Origin: Closterium sp. Naga37s-1
Lineage: Eukaryota; Streptophyta; Zygnematophyceae; Desmidiales; Closteriaceae
Length of the DNA: 64,000 bases
Assembly: GCA_947471745.1 (NCBI GenBank)
Contig: CANJKZ010001158.1
Span: forward strand, 496,001 to 560,000
Direction: 5' to 3'
Part shown: in pieces, positions 13,055-21,700 of the stretch
How the letters are laid out: each line of letters opens with the position of its first letter
Position numbering within the stretch: position 1 is the first letter of the stretch
Translations under genes and position numbers: made by a program
The notes under the pieces: generated by a model
The model's database searches: none
Told to the model about the DNA's origin: nothing
What the model saw: the letters and a program-made list of their open reading frames with translations, nothing else

Positions 13055-13187
13055 TGTTAGAATCTAGCAGCAGGAATGATGCATTGAACAGAGATGTGGG
13101 TACATATGCTAACCCTAATTTAGGTTGTACCCCTTATGGGCTACCCCACTATAGCCTACACAGCCCAAGCATGATTATAGTTTGACA
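13055..13187 (-). repeat. Copia LTR (5' LTR in element orientation)
   Basis: This 133-bp repeat pairs with 5820-5952 and shows about four differences. It starts TG and ends CA and is followed by the right-hand GCACC duplication. Confidence 0.92.
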
Positions 13188-13192
13188 GCACC
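13188..13192. repeat. Copia target site duplication, right copy (GCACC)
   Basis: Identical to 5815-5819 and directly adjacent to the right LTR. Confidence 0.93.
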
Positions 13193-13706
13193 CTCCCTCC
13201 CACCCCTCCACCCCACACCCGCATCCACCACCTTCATGCGAAAAGGTGTGCGCGATCAGGCGGAGATCTTTTCTGCCATCCAGGCGCACCTGAAGCACGT
13301 CAATTTCAAGCTCCAGCACGGCGACATAGAAAGCGCCCTCACCAACGTCGCGGAAATTGAGACGCTCATCCACAAGCGCTTCGAAGTCCTATTGGTGGCG
13401 GACGAGGCGGGGTTTGAAGCTGCCGATCGTTTTCAGCTGTACCAGTCCAAGAGCGTTTTGACCTCACGCTCGTACAAGCTCGCCGTCGCCGATGTGGCGG
13501 CTCGCAAACGCGCACGGGCCGGCTACACTCGCGGCAACCGCATGCCCACCCGAGATGGCGACACGGAAGGCAAGGGCATGCCGCCCGCAAGCTGCCACGA
13601 ACCCCGTTTCAAAGGGGTGTGCTTCCGCTGCGGCCAGCCCGGCCATATGGCGAATGCTTGCCCCATGGGAGGGCGAGGCGCTCAAGGCCCCTCACCCGTG
13701 GTGTGA
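13193..13706 (+). pseudogene. YR retrotransposon gag, 3' part with zinc knuckle
   Basis: This continues the gag frame interrupted at 5819. It encodes about 170 residues ending in a CX2CX4HX4C nucleic-acid-binding knuckle (CFRCGQPGHMANAC), then a stop at 13704-13706. Upstream of the knuckle is a helical-looking segment (RDQAEIFSAIQAHLKHVNFK) of a type seen in DIRS-order gag proteins. It has no start codon of its own after the Copia insertion, so it is a broken gene half. Confidence 0.85.
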
Positions 13707-13898
13707 GGAGGCACACGGGGCGGCGCCCCTTGCCACTATGCCGGGGGGCGTAGGTGGGAGCACCGGGGGTGCGTAGTTGGTAGCTAGCATGAGCTAGGGG
13801 CTGAAGGCCGTAGAAATTCCTAGCCGGAAGGGCGGATATGGGGGTAGTACGTGCTATGTACCCATGTGTGGAGGCAAGTAATAAAAATTATCTTCTTA

Positions 13899-13936
<38 letters not shown>

Positions 13937-14056
13937 AAAGCAAGAAAGCTTAACCAAGGCAGCCACCCTGCAGCATGAACAGCCCTATGACTCAGAAGGA
14001 AAGAGTAAGGAGGACGGAGGAGGAAACCGAGATGGGAAAGAAACCAGGAGAGTACG

Positions 14057-14131
<75 letters not shown>

Positions 14132-14170
14132 AGAAAGAGAGAGAGTGAAAGAGAGGGAGAGAGAGAGAGA

Positions 14171-14229
<59 letters not shown>

Positions 14230-14490
14230 GGTGATGGAGTGAGGCCTCACAGACGAGGAGGCTCGTGATTAAAAAAAAAAAAACAGACCCCCATCCCGGC
14301 CAAGAGGCCCGCCTAAGGATGCGCGGCAGCCCGTAGGGGATCGTAAAAAAAAAAAAACAAAAAAACAAAAAACAAAAAACAAGGAGACAAGGAAGGTTGA
14401 GCAATACCTTATTCATAAGCCCACGGGTCGTCCCCATGACCAAAAGGCTAATCACCTAATACACCCTACCCCGGCTGCCCCCAACGTGCA
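13707..14490. other. Spacer between gag and RT of the YR retrotransposon
   Basis: This is non-coding and of low complexity: a 29-base A-run at 13904-13933, a long (GA)n tract at about 14059-14226 and further A-rich runs at 14270 and 14347. The A-run follows an AATAAA-like stretch near 13880 and may be a fossil poly(A) tail or slippage product. Confidence 0.7.
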
Positions 14491-16464
14491 GTGGCAGACG
14501 ACAAGTGGCAAGATGCGGAGTGGGACCCGTACGAGAACGCGGTCATGGACGGCACGGTGAAGGTCATGCGCAACCGATTGCGGAACCAACTCCACTGGTG
14601 GATATCGTGGTGCGACAGCATTTTCATCATCTCAATCATTGCCAGGGGTTATTGGCTGCCTTGGAAGAACACCGAACCGCCACCCTTTGAAACCGCAAAC
14701 CACGCAGGTGTCCACGCACACACGACGTTCACTCGTGAGGCCATTCGCGATTTAATCACATCAGGCGCGGCAATGAAGGTCTCCTCGCGGACCTCGCTCT
14801 CGTGCATAAGTCCACTCAACGTGGTGGAACAACGCGACAAATGCCGCCTCATCTTCGACCTACGCAAGGTCAATCAACAATTTCAAGTTCCCAAATTCAA
14901 ATACGAAGGTTTAAATCGGGTCTCAGAGATCATTAGACGCAACGACTGGCTGTTCACCATCGACCTCAAATCGGGTTACCACCACGTCAAGATACACCCC
15001 TCATGCTGGAAGTTCCTAGGCTTCCATTTTGAAGGCGAGTTCTACTGCTTTCGAGCTCTGCCGTTCGGATTGGCAACAGCACCTTTCGTCTTCACCCAGT
15101 TGATCAAGCAATTGGCCAAACGCTGGCGTGCACGTGGCGTGCGTGTAGTACCATATGTCGACGACATGCTATTCCTCTGCGACTCCGCAGAGCAAGCGCG
15201 CAAGACATGCACAGAGGTTCTACACGATCTGGGGATGGCATGTTTTGTGATCAACGAGAAGAAATCGCGCCTCCAACCGGCCCGTCAAACACGGTTTTTG
15301 GGGATGGAGCTTAACACAAAGTGCGGCACGTTCAGCATCGGGTCCGAACGGCGGGCACAGTTCCTAGAAACGCTCAACACGCTTATCTGCAAAGGGCAAC
15401 GCGACCAACAAGTCCCAATTCGGCAAGTCGCTAGTATCACCGGAATGTTGAGCTCCATGTCCCTAGCATTGGGCACGACGGCACGCGCCTTCAGCCACGA
15501 GCTGCTACATTTGATTGAGGCAGCGGCGTCTTGGCACTCAAGGATCCGGCTACCACAAGCCGCCATCGAGGAGCTCATTTTTTGGCAACTGCACTTTGAC
15601 CAATTTAACGGTGCCCCGTTTCACCTAAGCCATCAATTCGATGATGTGATCCACGTCGACGCGAGCGCTCACAGCTGGGGCGCCATCCTCACAAAGTTTG
15701 CCGACGCTTCGTACGAGGCAAGCGCCAGTATGCCAATTGAGCTCCTCCCAACCTCAAGCACTCAAAGGGAGCTCGAGGGAGTCCTATGGGCGCTGCAGAC
15801 ATTTGCGGCCCACATCACCAATGGCCATGTCTTGGTCCGCGTGGACAACCAAGGAGTCATGTTCATCTTGCGCAAAGGGGGGTCCAGCCAACCCCGGCTG
15901 ACACTGACATGTCAAGCGGTCATACAGTTCTGCCTCAAGAACCACACACGTCTGGCGATCGAATGGATCCCAAGGGAGCTAAATGCCCACGCGGACGAAC
16001 TGTCCAAAATCCAGGACCATGACGACTACTCTCTGCAAACGCCATGGTTTCTCCTGCTGGAGCGTCGATGGGGTCCCCATACGATCGACGCCAGCAACAA
16101 GAAGCTGCAACGATTTTGCTCCAAAATACCGCACCCAAGCGCTACTGCAATCGACGTGTTCTCGATCTCATGGACAGGCGAGCGCTGCTTCACATTTCCG
16201 CCCCCCGGCTTGATCCCGGCCACGCTTTCTCACGCCAGGCGCACACAAGCCGAGTTGACACTTGTTGTCCCTGAGTGGCCGGGAGCAGCATGGTGGCCGC
16301 TGCTACAACCCTCCCCACAAACATGGGCCCTAGAAGTGATCGCATGCTTGCGTCTCGCTCAAGGAAGCCAGTGCCTTCGACCTGGCTCGCACGCAACGGC
16401 ATTCTCCGGACTCGGCCTGCCACATAGCCCAATCATTGCCTTGCGTGTAAAAGACAACATGTAA
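14491..16464 (+). CDS. YR retrotransposon reverse transcriptase-RNase H
   Basis: The frame of 657 codons runs from a GTG; the first in-frame ATG is at 14545, and the frame is open back to about 14452, so the true start is uncertain. The RT motifs appear in order: CRLIFDLRKVNQ, FTIDLKSGYHHVKIHP, LPFGLATAPFVF and the catalytic YVDD near residues 222-225. The RNase H domain follows with HVDASAHSWGAIL, RELEGVLWAL, VRVDNQGVMF and NAHADELSK, which supply its acidic residues. The order RT-RNase H followed by a recombinase and no integrase is diagnostic of DIRS-order elements. The frame is intact. Confidence 0.92.
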   Translation: MADDKWQDAEWDPYENAVMDGTVKVMRNRLRNQLHWWISWCDSIFIISIIARGYWLPWKNTEPPPFETANHAGVHAHTTFTREAIRDLITSGAAMKVSSRTSLSCISPLNVVEQRDKCRLIFDLRKVNQQFQVPKFKYEGLNRVSEIIRRNDWLFTIDLKSGYHHVKIHPSCWKFLGFHFEGEFYCFRALPFGLATAPFVFTQLIKQLAKRWRARGVRVVPYVDDMLFLCDSAEQARKTCTEVLHDLGMACFVINEKKSRLQPARQTRFLGMELNTKCGTFSIGSERRAQFLETLNTLICKGQRDQQVPIRQVASITGMLSSMSLALGTTARAFSHELLHLIEAAASWHSRIRLPQAAIEELIFWQLHFDQFNGAPFHLSHQFDDVIHVDASAHSWGAILTKFADASYEASASMPIELLPTSSTQRELEGVLWALQTFAAHITNGHVLVRVDNQGVMFILRKGGSSQPRLTLTCQAVIQFCLKNHTRLAIEWIPRELNAHADELSKIQDHDDYSLQTPWFLLLERRWGPHTIDASNKKLQRFCSKIPHPSATAIDVFSISWTGERCFTFPPPGLIPATLSHARRTQAELTLVVPEWPGAAWWPLLQPSPQTWALEVIACLRLAQGSQCLRPGSHATAFSGLGLPHSPIIALRVKDNM

Positions 16465-16475
16465 CTGATATTCGA

Positions 16476-17531
16476 ATGTTAACTCTTTCAGGATTGCTGA
16501 CCAAGCTTCAAAAGCAACTGTTACGAGTTATCACGCATGTTCGCGCGCCGTCCACGATCGAGACATACCAGCCATACTGGCTCAAGTTTCGCAGCTTCTG
16601 CACTCAAGTCAAGTTGGTATTTCTGCCAGCAACGGACCTCACGCTGGCACTCTACCTAGTCCACGCGCTGAACAACAAGGCCACCATATCAGCGATCAGC
16701 CTCACATGCTCCGCCGTGGCCTTCGCACATCGGATGACCGGAGAGGCATCCCCAACGAACGGCCCGTTCACGCTGCAAGTACGAGAGTTTGCTAAGCGAC
16801 ATGGCCCCCGCCCGACAAGGACCAAGGAACCCGTGTCACTCCATCAGGTGCACAACATGGCACGACCCTTCCTGGAGTCAACGGTGCCGGCGGAATATCA
16901 GAAAGGCTTGATACCTCTCTTGATGTTCGCAGCATTCCTGCGCTACTCCGATTTGATATCCCTCCAATGGAACGACATCCAGTTCGAAGGGGCGGCAATG
17001 TGGCTCCTAATCCCGTACTCCAAGACGGACCAGGAAGGCAAGGGCACGTGGATCCCGGTCGCGGCGACGGCAGGGCCTTACTGCGCAGTGAGATGCACAC
17101 GGGAGTTCATTCGCATCGCAGGCCTCGCGAATACGCCACACGGGCCACTGATCCAGGTGTTCAACAAAGGGGCACAAGCCTCGCCGCATGACAAATCGCC
17201 TTCGTATACAACCATCCGGAGCTGGTGCCTCGAGGCTTGCAAGAAGGCAGGGCTGGACGCCACGCACATCGGAACACACTCTTTCCGCAAGGGCGCAGCA
17301 ACAGCAGCAGCTGCCTTAGGCATCCCCGACCGGCTCTTCAAACGAATGGGTCGATGGCGAAGCGATGGCGCGAAGGACCTCTACGTCACCATCGCCCAAG
17401 ACCAACTCATCGACCTCTCCACCCAGCTGCAGGACACCTCCACCGCCCCATCGCCTGTTAGCCACCAGCAGTCATTGGAGAGGCACCGCCGACCCATAAT
17501 GCACTTGCCTCAGAAGACCCATTTGGAATGA
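16476..17531 (+). CDS. YR retrotransposon tyrosine recombinase
   Basis: A 351-residue site-specific recombinase that would insert the circular DNA copy. The catalytic set is visible: R156 in FLRYSDLISL, H268-x-x-R271 in THSFRKGAA, and the nucleophile Y303 in DGAKDLYV. The N-terminal SAM-like core-binding part includes APSTIETYQPYWLKFRSFC. It starts 12 bases after the RT-RNase H stop in another frame, suggesting re-initiation or a separate transcript. Its last codons overlap repeat B1. Confidence 0.92.
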   Translation: MLTLSGLLTKLQKQLLRVITHVRAPSTIETYQPYWLKFRSFCTQVKLVFLPATDLTLALYLVHALNNKATISAISLTCSAVAFAHRMTGEASPTNGPFTLQVREFAKRHGPRPTRTKEPVSLHQVHNMARPFLESTVPAEYQKGLIPLLMFAAFLRYSDLISLQWNDIQFEGAAMWLLIPYSKTDQEGKGTWIPVAATAGPYCAVRCTREFIRIAGLANTPHGPLIQVFNKGAQASPHDKSPSYTTIRSWCLEACKKAGLDATHIGTHSFRKGAATAAAALGIPDRLFKRMGRWRSDGAKDLYVTIAQDQLIDLSTQLQDTSTAPSPVSHQQSLERHRRPIMHLPQKTHLE

Positions 17532-17575
17532 AGCACGCTGCATTTGCAAGATGGACTAAGCAAAGCTTTCACAAT
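17518..17575 (+). repeat. Split direct repeat B1
   Basis: A 58-bp sequence beginning CCCATTTGGAATGAAGCACG, repeated at 17804-17861 with one visible mismatch. It overlaps the end of the recombinase gene. Confidence 0.9.
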
Positions 17576-17577
17576 AT

Positions 17578-17754
17578 TATAATTTTTAAAAGTGTAACAC
17601 TTTTTCAAAATTCGTATTGTGAAAGCGAGGACGTGGCCAACGCAGCAAAGGTAGCGGCTCGACGCTACTCACCCCTCTTTTGCCTACAAAAGAGGAACGT
17701 GATTTCAGTAGCTCCACCCACGTTCTTCATTTCCAATTTCTAGTTTTACTTTCC
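17578..17754 (+). repeat. Split direct repeat A2
   Basis: Near-identical to A1 (4874-5049), including the AAAGTGT-A-ACACTTT palindrome (17589-17603) and the hairpin at 17674-17695. Confidence 0.9.
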
Positions 17755-17803
17755 CACCACCCACCCCATTGTGTATCATTGATGGACGAGAACGTTGTAA
17801 CTT

Positions 17804-17861
17804 CCCATTTGGAATGAAGCACGCTGCCTTTGCAAGATGGACTAAGCAAAGCTTTCACAAT
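17804..17861 (+). repeat. Split direct repeat B2 (right end of YR retrotransposon)
   Basis: The second copy of the 58-bp B repeat, which marks the right end of the element. Confidence 0.88.
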
Positions 17862-18780
17862 CCATGTGTGGTAACAGGAGTTGTTTGAGTTAGGTACGGG
17901 ACATCAACAGCTGTGTAGCAATAAGTTGCAGTCTACTAGTATCCCGTAGAAAATAATAAAAAAAGAGCAAGCTGTGGAACCAGTTTGAACTCTGGTTCGA
18001 ACTAGAGTAAGGAGGGCTGGGGGCAATGCATGGACTTAGGCCTAGGGAGGGGGGCAATGCATGGACCTAGGGGGGAAAGATGAATTGTGTGGCTGGGCAA
18101 TGCAGGGACCTTAAGGAAAAGATGATTTGTATGATGAATGCAATGGCACTAGTTCTCACATGGTCAATAATTCCCTCTAATTCATCTCCATGAGCAAAGA
18201 AATTCTCCTGAAATAGGCTACTATTATTAATTCTCCGTACTACCACAAATTTCGAGAGACACCCGTCACATTCGTTTACTGTAGTGCTCGCAAGAACATG
18301 TATGAGTAGACAGACATCAACAACCACCAACCTGGTGGCTGCACCCACCTACCCCAACTGTCTGTCCTCTTCAGATGCCACCTCTATCAAACCTAGGTCC
18401 TGATTTCGATTCCTTGATCCTGATTCGCTGATTCTTGTTCTCCCCTGTCCTGACGGATTGTCTAGTACACCTGCAAGCCAACGGTCTCAAATGCAATGTC
18501 ACTCATCCATCGAACAGAGACCTGCATTGAGCGCCTGGTACAATTTCGAGAATCGAGAGGCAATTGGTTGGATGGAGGTTGCTGCTCCTTGGTGTCAGTA
18601 ATCGTTGCGACTGGTGTCTGTCGAACACGATAAGTTGTCGCGAGCCATGACATCCTGAACTCCCCTTCATTGTATTATTCCTTTCCCTGAGCACCTCCTA
18701 TCCGTGCTGGAGATTATTCGAGCTACGGTTATTCGACAGACATTCGCGTGTTCTAACTTGCAGCAAATCGTCACGCGAAC
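17862..18780. other. Intergenic region upstream of the methyltransferase gene
   Basis: No gene is recognisable. A short duplicated phrase (GGGGCAATGCATGGAC) occurs near 18021 and 18052. The rest presumably contains the promoter and leader of the gene starting at 18781. Confidence 0.5.
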
Positions 18781-21700
18781 ATGGCTAATCATCCACTATG
18801 GAACAAACTTGCAGTGGCATGGCAAAGAAACAAGACCATGCTTCAGATTGCAATCCCAGCGACGATCGCATTGGCTTTCATTCTCGCAGTTGCTTTACAA
18901 CCGGCGACTCACGGCGCTCCTGAAGAGCTTGCAGCTGCATTGACAGAAATAGATGAATCCGATCCACAAAACAATATCCTGCCTGGCGGTAACATGCTTA
19001 ACGTTGACGGATTGGGAGTCGATGGTCTAGACGTAGGTGCAGGTCAGCCAGCGACCGGAAATGGAGCGGCTGGTCTCCTTCGCGGAAACAGTCCTGCAGG
19101 AGAGGGAACGACGACTCAGTCGCAGAGTGAATCCAGTAGCGGAAAATTGGCAAGCGGGGATACAGGATCCGGTGGTGGTGTGGGAGCCGGCCAAGAGTAC
19201 ACGATGGAAGCCCTTCCCACAGCAAGACAAGTGGAAGGCGCCGCTGTGTGCCACGAAGAACAGTCTTTCTGGGTAAGCAAGCCGCGGCTCTTCTGATCCA
19301 ACTAACTTAGCTCCTACCTGCTGCGTAATTGGAGGTAACTTCCTTATCCTGCAATTCTTGGGAATTACCGAGAGTGCGCCTCCTTCTGCAAGTGATTTCT
19401 AGTTGAGCTATAGTATCTCATTTCTAACTTGGCTGAAGATCGGGTTACCTGGTGGTTGTCCTGTTTCGCACATATTAAAGGTACCCCAACCCCTTAACCC
19501 TGAATCTTGTTCCAATGCTGATACTCGGTCGAGCTGATTGATTACCAACCTTTGTCTCTCCCTTCCTCCCCAGGTGAACTCGCGCCTGCGCACGGTGGCG
19601 TGCAACGCATCGCAGCCGTTGATCACGAATGCGCCTGACATGCTCAACAACATCTTCGTGCCGCTCTACGCCTGCCCCTTCCAGGAACGCCTCGGGCCCT
19701 GGGGCGAAGGCGGCAAGGTCAGTCACACAGGGGAGAGGAGGGCTTGGAACGAAATTTGAACCTGACGAGTTTTATTAATTAATATTATAAGAAATTGCTG
19801 TCTAAGAAGTGGAGGAACGAAATTTTGAAGATTCAACTTTCAATTTTTGAAACAGCCAGATAACTCACATCCCATTGCATGCACCCTTTTTCTGTCACCA
19901 TTTTCTCCCCTCTTTTCCCTACCCCGATCCTCTTCCAGTGGATATGTAATGTGCCATCAGCAATCCAGCCCAATCCTATTATCTACAGGTATGGTAACAT
20001 TTGTTTGTCTTCCAGCCAAGTCTCAATCAAGCCTATCAGGACCAGGTCTTACATCCATGCGCCACCAATGCTTCTTCCGAAGCACTGAACCTACCAACAA
20101 TATTGCGTTATCGCGTAGCTCCTTGCGCCACAGAACAGAACTTCCCTAGCCCTTGTCAAGCGCCTAACTGGTTCTCAGACTCCAGTGTTTGAAAGCATGA
20201 TCCGTGCTTGAAATTATGCCGCATTCTCCACCTCCAGGGGTGCACATCTTGCTAGCCTTCTGTAATCAGTCTATTGACTTTCCAACCTCATGTTCCCTTT
20301 TGCCTTCCCTTCTCTCTCTGTCCCTTGCATCACCAGCATTCACTCCAACGCAGCGTACGGCTTTGAGCTGGCGGCGTCCATAGCGCTGCACACGCGGCCG
20401 CATGTGTTCAGCTCGTCGCTGTCGGCGGAGCAGCAGGCGGCAGTGAGGGCGGTGGCGCACGTGGAGTTCCACGAGGCGGGGCTGGCGCTGGCCAAGGACG
20501 CCAAGCCCACGGACGTCTCGCTGCCCGACCTGCTGGCTGCGGCCAAGCACACCTACGTGGACGTGCTCTACCTCGCAGCGGACTGCCCCGAGTGTGAGGT
20601 TGCCTTCATCCGCCAACTCAACGCCTCCTACGGCTCCAACCCCGCCTCCGGCCTCTCCCGCTCAGGAGGCCTGCTGCCCTTCGGCCAGATCATGATGCTG
20701 CTCAGCCAGTAAGTCCTGTCTTGCACCTGTGTCTGCATTTGCATGCACCTATGCCTGCATTGCATTCACGTGGTTACGAGTTCAAGCCAGGCTGTGGCTG
20801 TTGCTGTTGCTGTACAGAGAATAATACCTGGTGGGACGGGGAAAAGGGTGCTGGTCCTGATTCCTATCTTTGTTGAAGTCTCACGTTCAGTATGATGCGC
20901 TAGTTTCTTGTGCCAAATTACTCAATGTGCATGTGTGTTCACTTGTGTGTGTGTGTGTGTGTGTGTACGTGTGTGTGTGTACGTGTGTGTGTGTGTGTGC
21001 GTGCGTGCGTGTGTGTGAGTGTGTGTTTTTGTGTTTGAGTGTGCGTGTGTGAATTCGTGGGAGTGTGTGGATGTATGCATGTGTGTGTGTCGGTTCATGT
21101 ATTCATGTGTCTTTGTGCATGTATGCGTCTGTGTCTGTCTGCATGTATGTCTGTATGTGTGTACTTGTGTGCATGCGTCTGTGCATCTGCATTACTGTGC
21201 GTCCACATGGGAAACGGCATTGCGCGCAACCATTGATGTGATGCCTTTTTCTGTGCCTGCATGGGGCTGTGCGGGATGGCACTACGTGAAACAGCATAGG
21301 GCAGACGCGGCAGATGCTAGAGGTGGAGTACACGTTGGAGAATCTGGGCTACCGATTGTTCCACGTGGAGACCAAGCCCAACGGCCACCTGGAGGTGGCC
21401 TACATCCACGCCTCCCTTGTGCAGCCGCCCCAACCCGCTGACTGCCCCGTCGACACTGCCGGCCTCAAGTACCCCGACCACCAGCAGATTGACGATGCCT
21501 CACTGTGCCATGCTGAGTCTACTTATCAGGTGGGTCGTCGGCTAGAAGGAGTGGAATCTATGAGCTGACAATGGGAAATTGACGTCGGCATCGAAGGTTT
21601 GGGGGAATGGATCAGGACGAAGTGGGGAAGTGGAATGGCTGAGTGTAGGAGTTGTACATGATTCTTCGTGAAGTGTTGTTCCCCCCGTTTGTGTGTCAAG

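Larger units (their letters stand above)
5820..13187 (-). mobile_element. Ty1/Copia LTR retrotransposon nested in YR retrotransposon gag
   Basis: The element is complete from LTR to LTR (7368 bp) and lies on the - strand. It has 133-bp LTRs with TG...CA ends, a primer binding site, a short polypurine tract, a protease-bearing frame, an integrase-RT frame and an RNase H frame in the order PR-INT-RT-RH that defines Copia. The two LTRs differ at about four positions (roughly 3 percent), so the insertion is not very old. The coding part has at least one stop and several frame changes, so this copy is probably dead. The LTRs are unusually short and the body is inflated by low-complexity coding repeats. 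Confidence 0.92.
4874..17861 (+). mobile_element. PAT/Kangaroo-like tyrosine-recombinase (DIRS-order) retrotransposon with split direct repeats
   Basis: The element has the order A1 (4874-5049), gag, RT-RNase H, tyrosine recombinase, B1 (17518-17575), A2 (17578-17754), B2 (17804-17861). A1 and A2 are near-identical direct repeats of about 176 bp, and B1 and B2 are direct repeats of 58 bp with one visible mismatch. The A1...B1-A2-B2 order is the split-direct-repeat architecture known from PAT, Ngaro and Volvox Kangaroo elements. There is no DDE integrase; the recombinase would insert a circular intermediate, and no target duplication is expected or seen. A Copia element interrupts gag. Removing it and one copy of its target duplication leaves about 5.6 kb, a usual size for the group. 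RT-RNase H and recombinase frames are intact, so the element may have been active before the insertion. Confidence 0.88.

Noticed and set aside
14059-14230. CRISPR-like or regulatory array
   Set aside because: It is an uninterrupted GA dinucleotide tract without spacers.
5037-17790. Inverted match GTTCTCGT-CATC near 5055 and 17781 as terminal inverted repeats of the YR element
   Set aside because: Only about 12 bases match. The long direct repeats A and B explain the ends far better.
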